Shown piece after piece: positions 1 to 8,623 of a DNA stretch of 33,587 bases. The stretch is from the NCBI GenBank assembly GCA_964625865.1, contig CAZVEV010000035.1:1-33587 (forward strand), in the 5' to 3' direction. The stretch comes from CAZVEV01 sp964625865 (GTDB lineage Bacteria > Planctomycetota > Phycisphaerae > SM23-33). The notes under the pieces are model-generated. The model made no database searches and was not told the origin of the DNA. It worked only from the letters and a program-made list of their open reading frames with translations. The translations under genes and the position numbers were made by a program. The stretch's first letter is position 1, and each line of letters opens with the position of its first letter.

Positions 1-1380
1 CATCCGCCCGAACCACATCATGCCCTTGAAGTAGCGCTTGAGGATCTCGCTTCGCGTGTAGTGGCCTCGCGGGACGTATTGCGAGAAGTCCTCGGCGTAG
101 CGGAACAGGGGCCACTGCCTGTGCGCCTGCGTCGGGTCCGGCCAGAAGCCCTTGTGCTCGTCCATCTTGGCGATGACGGTGGCCACGTCGCCGGCGATCT
201 CCGCCGGCGGGGACCATTCGGGGTCGAGGCACTTGTATCCGATCGCTGCGTACGTCCAGGCCTTCTTCAGGGCGGTCTTCTCGATCGGCTTGAGGCCGGC
301 TGCCCCGTGTGCTCGCCCCAGTTCGCCGACGAGGAAGTCCGCCAGCAGGCTGATGTCGCCGTAGAACTCGCGTTCCTCGATGTCCTTGAGCGTCTCGTCG
401 AACTGCACGTGATACAGGTGCAGCAGCGTGTCGGTGGTGACGAAGATCGGCACGCCGGCGATCTTGAGGCCCTCGTACGGCTTGGTGATGTCGTCGGTGG
501 GTACGGGCTTGTTCTTCTTGTCCCGCAGGGGAGGCAGGGGGACGACGACGAAGCCGTTGGCTTTCAGCTTGGCCAGGGCGTCGGCATTCAGGCCGAGCTT
601 GCGGGTCGCGTCGGCCCAGTTGGCGACCTTCGACGGCTGCAACGGCAAGGCGTAGGCCGGGATGGACGGTGTGACGTCGACCGGTACCGGCTGATAGAAT
701 TGCCCGAACTTGCCCGTCAGGTCCGCCACGTGCTTCTTGGGCGCCGCGGCGCCCTCGGCAGCCAGCGCCTCGCCCGCCCGTCCCGAAACGATGCCCGCAT
801 CGTTGGCCAGTTGAACCAGCCCGGCCACCACCACCACTCGCGTCAACGCCGCGATCTTGCTTCGTCCTGTCATCATCGTTCGTCGTCCTTTCGTTCGTTC
901 CCGCCCGGTGCCGGGCGTTGCTTCAACATAGAATCGCGTGCCGACCGCCCGCGCCTCGCCGGCGGCGGTTTCGACCACAAAGGGGGCGTCGCCCGCCAGC
1001 TTGCGGTCGATCCGCACGTACAGTTCTCCCGAGTCCAGGCGGACGCGGCGCGGGGAAACGACCGCGAACTCCGCCGTCCCCAGCGGGGCCACCGAACACC
1101 CCGCCGCCAGCGGCCCGCCGGCGGGAACCTGAACATCCCCTTTCGGCTTGTCCCCGGCTGGCCGGCGCGGACGGTCGGCGCCCGGGCGCCAGATCATCAC
1201 GGCCACGACGATCCCCGCCGCGGCAGCAAGGGCTGCAGCGCGGGCCCAGATCAATCGCCTGGCCGCCCGGCTTCGCAGTTGCCGTTCGATCCGCCGGTCC
1301 AGTCCGCGCGAGGAGCGGCGCGGCTGGAGCGAAGCCAGTTCGGCTTCGAGGTCTTCGAACTCTCGCATCTCGTCGTTCAT
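1..1380 (-). CDS. FecR-like anti-sigma / DUF3160 fusion protein (C-terminus cut by window edge)
   Basis: One uninterrupted frame of 460 codons runs from an ATG at 1380 to the window edge. Residues 1-40 are charged and soluble; about 45-64 form one membrane segment rich in Ala/Val. Residues 80-205 resemble a FecR domain (a stretch with 'LDSGELYVRI', then 'VETAAGEARAVGTRFYVEA', then 'VVVVAGLVQLAND' and 'AGEALAAE'). From about residue 220 the sequence matches the start of DUF3160, with 'GVPIFVTTDTLLHLYH' as its hallmark. The start codon overlaps the stop of the sigma factor gene (ATGA), so the two are translationally coupled, as expected for a sigma/anti-sigma pair. The membrane segment would put FecR and DUF3160 outside the cytoplasm. 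An internal ATG pair at 876-871 could in principle start a separate protein, but it lies inside the FecR domain and the frame is continuous, so one fused protein is preferred. DUF3160 has no known function. Confidence 0.8.
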   Translation of the reverse strand, partial: MNDEMREFEDLEAELASLQPRRSSRGLDRRIERQLRSRAARRLIWARAAALAAAAGIVVAVMIWRPGADRPRRPAGDKPKGDVQVPAGGPLAAGCSVAPLGTAEFAVVSPRRVRLDSGELYVRIDRKLAGDAPFVVETAAGEARAVGTRFYVEATPGTGRERTKGRRTMMTGRSKIAALTRVVVVAGLVQLANDAGIVSGRAGEALAAEGAAAPKKHVADLTGKFGQFYQPVPVDVTPSIPAYALPLQPSKVANWADATRKLGLNADALAKLKANGFVVVPLPPLRDKKNKPVPTDDITKPYEGLKIAGVPIFVTTDTLLHLYHVQFDETLKDIEEREFYGDISLLADFLVGELGRAHGAAGLKPIEKTALKKAWTYAAIGYKCLDPEWSPPAEIAGDVATVIAKMDEHKGFWPDPTQAHRQWPLFRYAEDFSQYVPRGHYTRSEILKRYFKGMMWFGRM

Positions 1381-1871
1381 CCGACCTGCTCCTGTTGGAG
1401 AATGTCCCGCAGAGACGCCAAGGCGTAGCGGTATCGGGAGGCGGCCGTGTTGGGCGATATCGCCAACGCCTCGCCGATGCCCTGGAATGTCAGTCCGCCC
1501 CATACCTTCATGACCACGACTTCCTTCTGCTCGACCGGCAAGTCCCGCAGGGCTCGCTCGATGGCCTGTCGTCGCTCGTCCTGCTCGATCCGGTCCTCGA
1601 AGAGGCTCTCGGCGGGTGGGTCGGCGGCCTGCTCGCGGCGCCGCCGCCTGGCCTCGCCCCGGCGCCAGGTCATCGCCGCCGACCGGACGCACGCATAGAG
1701 GTACGCCTTGGCGTTGCGCGCGGACCGCCTCTTCGGCCAGAAGCGCACAAACGCCTCCTGGACGATGTCCTCGGCTTCCGCGTGACTGTCGGCCCACTGC
1801 CTGGCCAGCAGGACCAGTGCGGGGGCGTGTTCGGCAAGCCACGCGGACCACTTCCCGGGAAGTCGGTCCAT
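1377..1871 (-). CDS. ECF-type RNA polymerase sigma factor
   Basis: A 164-residue protein with the two-domain layout of ECF sigma factors. Region 2 lies near residues 17-50 ('AEDIVQEAFVRFWPK', the core-binding and -10 recognition helices). Region 4 lies near 108-158 ('LPVEQKEVVVMKVWGGLTF' followed by 'ISPNTAASRYRYALASLR', a helix-turn-helix for the -35 element). There is no region 1 or 3, as in the family. The ATG at 1871 follows an AAGGA ribosome site about 7 bases upstream. It overlaps the FecR-like gene by four bases, which marks that protein as its likely regulator. The resemblance of region 4 to planctomycete sigma-70 family members paired with FecR proteins is clear; the target promoters cannot be read from here. 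Confidence 0.93.
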   Translation of the reverse strand: MDRLPGKWSAWLAEHAPALVLLARQWADSHAEAEDIVQEAFVRFWPKRRSARNAKAYLYACVRSAAMTWRRGEARRRRREQAADPPAESLFEDRIEQDERRQAIERALRDLPVEQKEVVVMKVWGGLTFQGIGEALAISPNTAASRYRYALASLRDILQQEQVG

Positions 1872-1898
1872 CGCGAGTCCTTGCTCTTCACTGATTAG

Positions 1899-1917
1899 AC
1901 GCCGCCGCGTGCGGCGT
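1899..1917. other. GC-rich hairpin between sigma factor and URO-D-like gene
   Basis: A perfect 7-base stem (acgccgc / gcggcgt) with a 5-base loop lies in the 96-base gap between the end of the URO-D-like gene and the start of the sigma factor gene. In the minus direction no U-run follows, so it is a weak candidate terminator; it may instead be a leader structure of the sigma gene. Confidence 0.4.
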
Positions 1918-1967
1918 TTGTCTATGCCCGAGAGAAAAAATGTCTTCGCCCCCGCCGCCGGGGCGGG

Positions 1968-3044
1968 TTACCAGCAGTGGACCAGGCCGTGCAGGTCGCG
2001 CCCGGCGTCCAGGGCGGCGTGGGCGGCGGATCGTTCCAGGCCGATCAGCGCGATGCCCTTGTCCACCGTGTTGCGATAGATGGTTTCCATGTCGTTGTGC
2101 TCGGGCTGTGACATGGCGATCGCCGACAGGCCCGACAGGCCGGCGTACGAGGCGATGTAGTGGTCGCCCCGCCCGCAGAAGTGGACAGCCCCGCCCCCGA
2201 ACGTGTCCAGCAGCTTCTGGTCGTACGGCTTGCAGAACCAGTCGACCATAGCCGGCGAGAGGTTCATCGCCGAATCGTCACGGATCATGATCGTCCCGCA
2301 GTGCATCATCCGCCAGTGGATCGCCCGCCCGTCCCGGCGCGGCGGGACGACGGCGCCCCACGCGTTCATCATCGCGATATAGGTCTCGGTGATCAGGTCG
2401 AGCATGTCGCAGACGAGGTCCGGACAGTCCACCAGGGCCAGGAACACCTCCGAGCCCCAGAGCAGTTCGCAGATGTCCATCGGGCCCTGCAGGTCGGGGT
2501 GGTAGACGTGGACGTATCGCCCGATGTTGGGGTAGTCGGCCTGGATGGCCGTGTACCGCTGCCCCATCTCGAGGACCTTTGTTGCGATGGGCGAGTTCAG
2601 GTTCGGCAGGCCGGCGTCGAGGGCGGCACGGATGGCGTCGGCACCGCCGGGCAGGGGCCGACAGGTCGGCAGGGTGTTCAGGTCGTCGGGCATGACGAAC
2701 GGTTCGGCGCCGAACAGGTCGGGCATGATGCCGGTCCCGTAGTTGCACCGCACCGCGTGCAGGGCGCCGCTGCCGTCGGCCAGTGCGGCAGAACACGCCC
2801 CCAACTGCTGCAGCGCCATCGCGTCGAAGCTGTCCAGGGCGGCGTTGACCGACACGTCGGGCCAGGCGATGCCCGGCTCGACGGGGTCTTCGCGGCGGGG
2901 CGAGAAGATCCCGCCGGTGAACTGTCCCTCGGCAAAGCGGATCCACTGGGCAAGCAGGTCGTCCTCGACAGCCGGGTCCAGACGGGCCTCCAGGTCCGCG
3001 AGGTACGGGTCGATGCTGTCGATTGACGTGTCGGGTGCGGTCAT
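1968..3044 (-). CDS. Uroporphyrinogen decarboxylase-like (URO-D/MtaA superfamily) protein
   Basis: 358 residues, the usual size for the URO-D fold. The pattern through 'YGTGIMPDLFG', 'MDICELLWGSEVFLALVDCPDLV' and 'VHFCGRGDHYI' matches the uncharacterised URO-D-family proteins common in Planctomycetota and Lentisphaerota rather than true HemE: the N-terminal Arg-rich substrate motif of HemE (MRQAGRY type) is absent. The H-x-C of 'VHFCG' recalls the zinc site of cobamide-dependent methyltransferases such as MtaA, and a further Cys lies at the extreme C-terminus ('HCW'). A methyl-transfer or demethylation role is therefore possible, but this is inference. Its ATG overlaps the stop of the upstream methyltransferase-like gene by ATGA, so the two are co-translated. 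Confidence 0.82.
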   Translation of the reverse strand: MTAPDTSIDSIDPYLADLEARLDPAVEDDLLAQWIRFAEGQFTGGIFSPRREDPVEPGIAWPDVSVNAALDSFDAMALQQLGACSAALADGSGALHAVRCNYGTGIMPDLFGAEPFVMPDDLNTLPTCRPLPGGADAIRAALDAGLPNLNSPIATKVLEMGQRYTAIQADYPNIGRYVHVYHPDLQGPMDICELLWGSEVFLALVDCPDLVCDMLDLITETYIAMMNAWGAVVPPRRDGRAIHWRMMHCGTIMIRDDSAMNLSPAMVDWFCKPYDQKLLDTFGGGAVHFCGRGDHYIASYAGLSGLSAIAMSQPEHNDMETIYRNTVDKGIALIGLERSAAHAALDAGRDLHGLVHCW

Positions 3045-3682
3045 TTCGCTTTGGTCGGCTTTCGCAAGCGCAGGAAGACCTGGTGGACGAGGTAGTGGTA
3101 TTCGGCGTCGAGGACGAGCCCGGCGTCGGTGGCCAGCTTGATCAGATCGGCCCGTGGGATCCGCCGGTCCTTATCGTGCTTGACCGCCGCCTTGACGCGC
3201 CAGTCGAGGATGTACAGGTATCCGCCCGGCTTGATCGCCCGGGCGATGTCTTTCGTCAGCGGCGCGCGGATGTTCTTGGGAACGTGGTGCAGGACCAGGC
3301 ATATAACGGCTGCGTCGACGCTGTTGGCCGCGAGCTTGGTCCTGGTCGGTTCGGAGATGACCGGGTTGATGTTCGTGATCTTGTCGCGCTTGACGCGATC
3401 GGCGACGGACTTGATGGCCTTCTCGCTGATCTCGGTGGCGTAGACCTTGCCCTTGGGCCCGACGGCGTCGGCCAGACGATACGTGAAGAACCCGCGTCCG
3501 CAGCCGATGTCGGCGACCTTCATGCCGCTCTTGAGGCCGAGGTCCGCCACAACGCGGGCCGGCTGCTGCCACTGTTCTCTGCTGTCCTTCTTCGGGGCGG
3601 CCAGGCATAGGCCCGCACTCACCACCAGCGCCGTTACCGTCAGCCCCGCGACCCACCGCAACCGTGAGATCCTGCTCGTCAT
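3041..3682 (-). CDS. Exported class I SAM-dependent methyltransferase-like protein
   Basis: 213 residues when started at the ATG at 3682, which has a GGAAGG ribosome site about 9 bases upstream; an in-frame GTG further upstream has no such site and adds a non-conserved tail. Residues 1-28 form a typical signal peptide (Arg-rich start, hydrophobic core, 'CLAAP'). The rest is a Rossmann methyltransferase: motif I 'VADIGCGRGFFTYRLA' near residues 54-69, 'VYATEISEKAIK' (acidic ribose ligand), 'VDAAVICLVLHHV' and 'IKPGGYLYILDW'. Methyltransferases with signal peptides recur in planctomycetes, although SAM is not expected in the periplasm, so the real activity is uncertain. It is first in a two-gene operon with the URO-D-like gene. 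Confidence 0.87.
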   Translation of the reverse strand: MTSRISRLRWVAGLTVTALVVSAGLCLAAPKKDSREQWQQPARVVADLGLKSGMKVADIGCGRGFFTYRLADAVGPKGKVYATEISEKAIKSVADRVKRDKITNINPVISEPTRTKLAANSVDAAVICLVLHHVPKNIRAPLTKDIARAIKPGGYLYILDWRVKAAVKHDKDRRIPRADLIKLATDAGLVLDAEYHYLVHQVFLRLRKPTKAK

Positions 3683-3865
3683 GGCCGGACACCTTCCTTT
3701 CTCTGCTGAACCCGTTTGCCCGAAGTCTATCGCCTCGCCGCCACCGCGTCCACAGAGCGTCCGGGGCGTGTCAATTCCCGGCACCTATCGTTTGCGGGGC
3801 GGGTTAATTACAGTATGTGTTTGACCGATGTGACCGACGGGGTTGGCGTGCAATGGAGATACGTG

Positions 3866-6820
3866 ATGCGTTTCAGGGTTCTGTTGACGGTTCTCGCGTT
3901 CGGACTGACCGTCTCTGTCGGCGAGGCGCGGGCGAAAGTGACTGCGTCATCAGTGCATTCGGGGCCTTATCAGGCGGCCCACGCGATGGACGGACGGGGC
4001 AACACGCGGTGGGCGAGCAAACGGGGCTTTAATCCGCGCGGCGAGTGGCTGCTGATCGATCTGGGCAAGACGACGTCGTTCGACGCGATCTCCATCAAAT
4101 GGGAACGGGCCTGCGCACTGGCCTATCGCATCGAGGTCTCCGACGACGCCAAGGCGTTCAAGACCCTCGTGACCAAGACCGACGGGCGCGGGGGCACCGA
4201 GACGCTAACGCGCCTGGGCGGACGGGGCCGATACGTGCGGATATTCTGCACCAAGGCCGGACCGTGGGAACTGGTGTCGATCTGGGAGGTCACGTTCCCC
4301 GACAGCGCCGCGGCCAAGGCGCTGGCCGCCGCGGCCCGCAAGTCCGCCGAGGCGGCCCGGAAGGCATCGGCAGCCGCCATTGCGAAGGAAGCGACCGGCC
4401 TCAAGAACGCGGGCGTCAAGGAGATCGTCTTTGCCGCCCGCGAGCCCGGCGTCGACGGCCACTGGTATGCGAACTTCGGGTACTACTCGTACGACCGCGG
4501 CAGGAAGCTCTACCGCAAGCAGGGCAGGCTCTGCAAGCTGAACCTGGAGACGGGCAAGGTCACAATGCTCCTGGACGACACCGAGGGCTCGGTGCGCGAC
4601 CCGGTGGTCCACTATGACGCCAAGAAGGTCCTCTTCTCGTATCGCAAGGGCGGCACGGACCAGTTCCACCTGTACGAGATCAATGTCGACGGCACGGGCC
4701 TGACGCAGTTGACCGACGGGATCTACGACGACATCGAGCCGACCTACCTGCCCGACGGGGAGATCATGTTCGTCTCGAGTCGCGCCAAGCGGTGGGTCAA
4801 CTGCTGGCTGTCCCCGGTCGCCGTCCTGTACCGCTGCGACGGGAAAGGCAAGAACATCCGTCAGATCTCGGCCAATATCGAGCACGACAACACCCCGTGG
4901 GTCCTGCCGGACGGGCGGATCATGTACCAGCGGTGGGAATACATCGACCGCTCGCAGGTGGACTACCATCACCTGTGGACGGCCAACCCCGACGGGACGG
5001 GACAGATGGTGTTCTTCGGCAACATGCACCCGGGCGGGGTGTTCATCGACGCCAAGCCGATTCCGGGCACGGGCGAAGTCATCCTGATCAACTCGCCCGG
5101 CCACGGGGCCAGGGAGCACGCGGGGGCCGTCGCCATCGTCAGCGACAAGAACGGCCCCGACGACCGCTCGTCGATGCGGAACCTGACCGGAAAGGGCTAT
5201 CGCGACCCGTACGCGATCACCAAAGACACGTTCATCGCCGCCACCAGGCGCAGCATCGTCCGGATCGGCCGGTCGGGCGGCAAGCCGGTGACGCTGTACA
5301 CGCTGGGCAGCGAGTTTGTCCGGTCGGCTGAACTGCACGAGCCGCGTCCCGTGATCAAGCGCGCCCGCGAGCGCATCCACCCGCCGCGGACGAATCCCGC
5401 CCAGGCGACGGGGCAACTGATGCTCATGGACGTCTACAACGGGCGGAATATGAAGGGCGTCAAGAAAGGCGACATCACCAAGCTTCTGATCGTCGAGTCG
5501 CTGCCCAAGCCGGTCAACTTCACCGGCGGAATGGACCCGCTGAGCTACGGGGGCACGTTCACGCTGGAGCGCGTGCTCGGCACGGTGCCGGTCGAGGACG
5601 ACGGGTCGGCCTACTTCGAAGTGCCCGCCAAGCGGTCGATCTTCTTCGTCGCGCTGGACGAAAACGACCTGACGGTCAAGCGGATGCAGAGCTTCGTCAG
5701 CGTCATGCCCGGCGAGATCACCAGTTGCCTCGGCTGTCATGAAGAGCGCAAGACGATCAAGAGCAACAATCCCACGCTGGGCAGGCCGTCGGCGATGAAG
5801 CACCCGCCAAGCGTGCCCAAGCCGATCAAAGGCATCCCGGACGTGCTGGACTTCCCGCGCGACGTTCAGCCGATCCTGGACAAACACTGCGTCACGTGCC
5901 ACAACCCCCGCAAGCACAAGGCCGGCGTGATCCTGACCGGCGGGCGCGGGCCGATGCTTTCGCACAGCTACTTCACGCTGACGTGGAAGAAACAGTTCGT
6001 CGACGGGCGCAACCAGGCGGTCAGCAACAAGGCGCCGCGAACAATCGGCACCTCGTGCAGCCCGATCATGACCAAGCTGTCGGGCGGGCACCAGAAGGAC
6101 GTCAAGCTGTCGGCCCGCGAGATCGACGTGATCCGCTACTGGATCGAGACCGGCGCGGCCTATCCGGGGACGTACGCCTCCCTGGGGTGCGGGGCGATCG
6201 GCGGGTATCAGCAGAACAGGCAGATCAACACCGACCGCGGCTGGGGCGAGCTGAAGCCCTACCAGGCCGCCATCAAGCGCCGCTGCGCCTCGTGCCACAA
6301 GGGCCGGTCCAACCGCATCCCGAGCAGCCTGTCCGACGAGCTGGGCATGTCGTTCTGGCGGTTCAACAACAGCGATCCGCGGCTCCAGTACAGCCGCCAC
6401 CGCCTGTTCGACCTGACCAGGCCGGCCGAGTCGCTCGTGCTGCTTGCCCCGCTGTCCCGCAAAGCCGGCGGGTGCGGCATGCCGAAGCGCGGGAGAGACG
6501 GCAAGCCGACGGGCGAGGTCCACGAGGTCTTCAAGGACACCAACGACCCGGACTACAAGGCGATCCTGGCCTTCTGCACCGCGGGCAAGGCCAATCTCGA
6601 CAAGATCAAGCGTTTCGACATGCCCGGCTTTATCCCCCGCCCGGGTTACATCCGCGAGATGAAGAAGTACGGCATCCTGCCCGAGTCGTTCAACGCAGCC
6701 ACCGATCCGATTGACTGCTATGAGGTGGACGACAAGTACTGGCGGTCGCTGTGGTACTACCCCCCAGGCGCCGCCGCGCCGAAGCTGCACAACAACGACG
6801 CCCATTACACCAAACCGTAA
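3866..6820 (+). CDS. HzsA-related multihaem protein with F5/8 type C domain and beta-propeller
   Basis: 984 residues from the ATG at 3866, chosen because it follows GGAGAT by a few bases and opens with a clear signal peptide (residues 1-23, ending 'GEARA'). Order of domains: discoidin/F5-8 type C module at about 24-145; a Lys/Ala-rich linker; a TolB/WD40-like propeller at about 185-510 with repeated 'PDG-I-YxRW' blades; then a region like the middle domain of hydrazine synthase alpha ('LGTVPVEDDGSAYFEVPA') around 560-620. Three CxxCH haem c motifs follow at residues 621-625, 675-679 and 807-811. It would act outside the cytoplasm. The surrounding genes show nothing of the anammox pathway, so hydrazine synthesis is not implied; the substrate is unknown. 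A paralogue lies at 15650-18823. Confidence 0.88.
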   Translation: MRFRVLLTVLAFGLTVSVGEARAKVTASSVHSGPYQAAHAMDGRGNTRWASKRGFNPRGEWLLIDLGKTTSFDAISIKWERACALAYRIEVSDDAKAFKTLVTKTDGRGGTETLTRLGGRGRYVRIFCTKAGPWELVSIWEVTFPDSAAAKALAAAARKSAEAARKASAAAIAKEATGLKNAGVKEIVFAAREPGVDGHWYANFGYYSYDRGRKLYRKQGRLCKLNLETGKVTMLLDDTEGSVRDPVVHYDAKKVLFSYRKGGTDQFHLYEINVDGTGLTQLTDGIYDDIEPTYLPDGEIMFVSSRAKRWVNCWLSPVAVLYRCDGKGKNIRQISANIEHDNTPWVLPDGRIMYQRWEYIDRSQVDYHHLWTANPDGTGQMVFFGNMHPGGVFIDAKPIPGTGEVILINSPGHGAREHAGAVAIVSDKNGPDDRSSMRNLTGKGYRDPYAITKDTFIAATRRSIVRIGRSGGKPVTLYTLGSEFVRSAELHEPRPVIKRARERIHPPRTNPAQATGQLMLMDVYNGRNMKGVKKGDITKLLIVESLPKPVNFTGGMDPLSYGGTFTLERVLGTVPVEDDGSAYFEVPAKRSIFFVALDENDLTVKRMQSFVSVMPGEITSCLGCHEERKTIKSNNPTLGRPSAMKHPPSVPKPIKGIPDVLDFPRDVQPILDKHCVTCHNPRKHKAGVILTGGRGPMLSHSYFTLTWKKQFVDGRNQAVSNKAPRTIGTSCSPIMTKLSGGHQKDVKLSAREIDVIRYWIETGAAYPGTYASLGCGAIGGYQQNRQINTDRGWGELKPYQAAIKRRCASCHKGRSNRIPSSLSDELGMSFWRFNNSDPRLQYSRHRLFDLTRPAESLVLLAPLSRKAGGCGMPKRGRDGKPTGEVHEVFKDTNDPDYKAILAFCTAGKANLDKIKRFDMPGFIPRPGYIREMKKYGILPESFNAATDPIDCYEVDDKYWRSLWYYPPGAAAPKLHNNDAHYTKP

Positions 6821-6822
6821 TC

Positions 6823-6897
6823 GTAGGGCGCGGGACTGTGTTGCACGCGGAAGGACATGCATATTCGTTCCGCGTGCAACACAGTTGCACGCCCTAC
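6823..6897. repeat. Long inverted repeat (30-base arms) directly after the HzsA-related gene
   Basis: Arms 6823-6852 and 6868-6897 pair at 27 of 30 positions across a 15-base loop. It begins two bases after the stop codon of the preceding gene. There is no U-run, so it could be a factor-independent stop of unusual form, an mRNA-stabilising hairpin, or a small palindromic mobile element. Confidence 0.8.
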
Positions 6898-6912
6898 CGT
6901 CGCTCGCCATTG

Positions 6913-7041
6913 CACGGAAAGACGCCAAGAAGCAAGTTGCATTGTGCGGATGCGTTGCGGATTGCGTTCGCACTCGCGAGAGCGCCTGAGCGATATCCCC
7001 GGTCGCCCGTCCATCGCAGCTTGCTTCTTGGCGTCTTCGTG
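6913..7041. repeat. Second inverted repeat pair flanking about 75 bases
   Basis: Arms 6913-6940 and 7016-7041 are near-perfect reverse complements (shared core gacgccaagaagcaag). The enclosed bases have no coding signal. The 6821-7094 stretch as a whole has no gene; it holds this pair and the 30-base hairpin before it, which looks like an intergenic repeat element of the MITE or REP kind. Confidence 0.7.
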
Positions 7042-7094
7042 TACGTTACGCATGCAACGCCTCCCGCGCCTTGCCGCAACGCACGACCTCTCCA

Positions 7095-7138
7095 TGACAA
7101 GAAGAACCCCGGGCCGCTCGCAGTGAGCCGCCCGGGGT
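7095..7138 (-). terminator. Rho-independent terminator of the first TorF-like gene
   Basis: On the minus strand a 14-base stem (13 pairs; arms 7125-7138 and 7106-7119, accccgggc type) with a 5-base loop is followed by a T-rich tract (TTCTTCTTG). It lies 46 bases beyond the stop codon at 7184. Confidence 0.85.
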
Positions 7139-7183
7139 CGGTTCATACTTCAGTGCAGCCTGTCGGCTACGATCAGGTCAGGC

Positions 7184-8155
7184 TTACCACTCCCAACCGA
7201 TCTTCATGCCGCCATATACCTCGTCGGTCATCAGCCGCCGCCGCAGGCCGTGGCTCCAGTTCACGAAGAGCGTCAGGTCAAGGCTGCCGCAGTCGGCGGG
7301 CAGGTCGATGGCCTTGCCGAGGTCGTAACCGGCTGCCACGCCGATTTCCACCGACGAGAACTTGTTCGACTTGTTGCCCGTGGGGGCCCCGGCGGCATCG
7401 AACAGCTTCTCGATGTAGCGGTTGTCGTAGATGGCCAGGGCGTGCGGCGTCAGGGTGATGTCCCTGATGATCCGCGTGCCTTCGACCAGTTCGTCCAGCG
7501 CGAACTCGTGCTTGATCGCCATGACCAGCACGCCGGCGTTGACCAGGTCGTAGTCGTAGTAGTACGCGATCGACGGGTTCAGGACCGGATCGTCCCGCCC
7601 GAACAGCTCACCGTCATTCAGCGCGATCGCACCGAAGACTTCGAACGAGTCGTGCAGGTCGCCACCGTTGTGCGGGTACTGGTAGGCGATCCAGCCCAGG
7701 CTGATCGTCAGCGGCGTGTCGGGCAGACCGTATTCCCAGGCGATCGTGTAGTCGATTTCCTGGAGATTGTTGTCGGCCTGCGGGTTCTGCGCTTCCTGTC
7801 CGCCGTAGAACTGGAACCACACATCGGCCGTAATCTTGCCCACGTCCGGCAGGCCAAGATCCTTCAGCGCTGCACCGGCGCTGATGTCCAACTGGTGGTT
7901 GACCTTCTCGCGGCCTTCGCCGACGTACTCGCTGAAGTTAAAGCCGCGCCAGATGTAGTCGGTGACCACAGCGTATTCCACGCCGAACGTCACGGGCAGG
8001 GGATTAGAGGTCTTGCCGCCTCCGCCCGCCGGCGCCGCTTCGGCTTCAGCGGCTGCCAGCCAGGTGGTCTCACCACCCAGCGCCGGCGCTGCGACAATGC
8101 CTACCAGCAGCAGCGCGGTTAACCAATACAAGCTACGATAATGTGTTGTCACCAT
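7184..8155 (-). CDS. TorF-type outer-membrane porin (Gcw_chp family), copy 1
   Basis: 323 residues from the ATG at 8155; this start is preferred over one two codons upstream because the GGAGA ribosome site is 7 bases from it and abuts the other. Signal peptide at about 1-28 ('APALGG'), then an Ala/Gly-rich linker, then a beta-barrel sequence with alternating aromatic residues and the family's 'VVTDYIWRGFNFSEY' opening. It ends in Trp ('MKIGWEW'), the usual outer-membrane barrel end. A paralogue lies at 8682-9689 with the same Ala/Glu linker and the same 'DYIWRG' and 'YDYDLV-AGVL' blocks. TorF-type porins are often found next to P-II and Amt genes, and here they are too, which suggests passage of a nitrogen compound through the outer membrane. 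It has its own sigma-70 promoter. Confidence 0.8.
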   Translation of the reverse strand: MVTTHYRSLYWLTALLLVGIVAAPALGGETTWLAAAEAEAAPAGGGGKTSNPLPVTFGVEYAVVTDYIWRGFNFSEYVGEGREKVNHQLDISAGAALKDLGLPDVGKITADVWFQFYGGQEAQNPQADNNLQEIDYTIAWEYGLPDTPLTISLGWIAYQYPHNGGDLHDSFEVFGAIALNDGELFGRDDPVLNPSIAYYYDYDLVNAGVLVMAIKHEFALDELVEGTRIIRDITLTPHALAIYDNRYIEKLFDAAGAPTGNKSNKFSSVEIGVAAGYDLGKAIDLPADCGSLDLTLFVNWSHGLRRRLMTDEVYGGMKIGWEW

Positions 8156-8248
8156 GCCCATTCTCCAAAATGAAACCCAGCAGTCCGTTACCCGGCGAGG
8201 CGCCCGCTGCGCCGCGTCCGATCCGTCAGATCACACTTCTACTCGCGC

Positions 8249-8276
8249 ATTATCACCGGCGCGCAAGGCGAGGCAA
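8249..8276 (-). promoter_or_regulatory. Sigma-70-type promoter of TorF copy 1
   Basis: On the minus strand a -35 TTGCCT (8276-8271) and a -10 GATAAT (8254-8249) are separated by 16 bases. The start of transcription would fall near 8242, giving a leader of roughly 85 bases before the ATG at 8155. Confidence 0.5.
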
Positions 8277-8623
8277 GTGTTTTTTTGGGCGATTCTCAAC
8301 TTTCCTGCCGGGTACGGGTGCGGTCGGCTGTGGGGCTGTCGGAGGACGCCGTACCCCGATATGCATAGGGCTCGTATGTCATCCCCCCCGCCGAACGCAA
8401 CAGACCCTTCGCCCCGCCCCCTCCCCGGACACGTGTGTGCCGCCCCCCGATAGACCCGCGTCCCCCGACCATGGGCACGTCGGCCAAAGGCGGCCAAGCC
8501 CCCTGGCCGCCCTCGGCAGTGAAAGATGCCCCTTACCCCCTCCAAGGTCCCGTTCGTCGCTTAGGCCGCTTCTATGGGCGTGCCAGAGCCTCCGGCTGGG
8601 CACAACAGGTTTATCGGGAGGCG
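8277..8623. other. Intergenic stretch without a recognisable gene
   Basis: The gap between the two porin genes (8156-8681) holds the promoter at 8249-8276 and the hairpin at 8624-8679. The bases between are C-rich with short homopolymer runs on the plus strand; open frames here lack family features, ribosome sites or sensible codon use. No RNA gene is recognised. Confidence 0.5.

Noticed and set aside
61..1428. Long plus-strand open frame over the FecR-DUF3160 and sigma genes
   Set aside because: It is antisense to two well-supported genes, has low-complexity basic composition and no family motifs; high GC makes such frames common.
1968..3044. True HemE (haem synthesis)
   Set aside because: The Arg-rich N-terminal motif needed for the porphyrin substrate is absent and no other haem genes are nearby.
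4205..6973. Minus-strand frame of over 900 codons opposite the first HzsA-related gene
   Set aside because: It is a shadow of a gene with signal peptide, propeller and haem motifs on the other strand; its translation is His/Arg/Val/Asp-rich with no recognisable domain.
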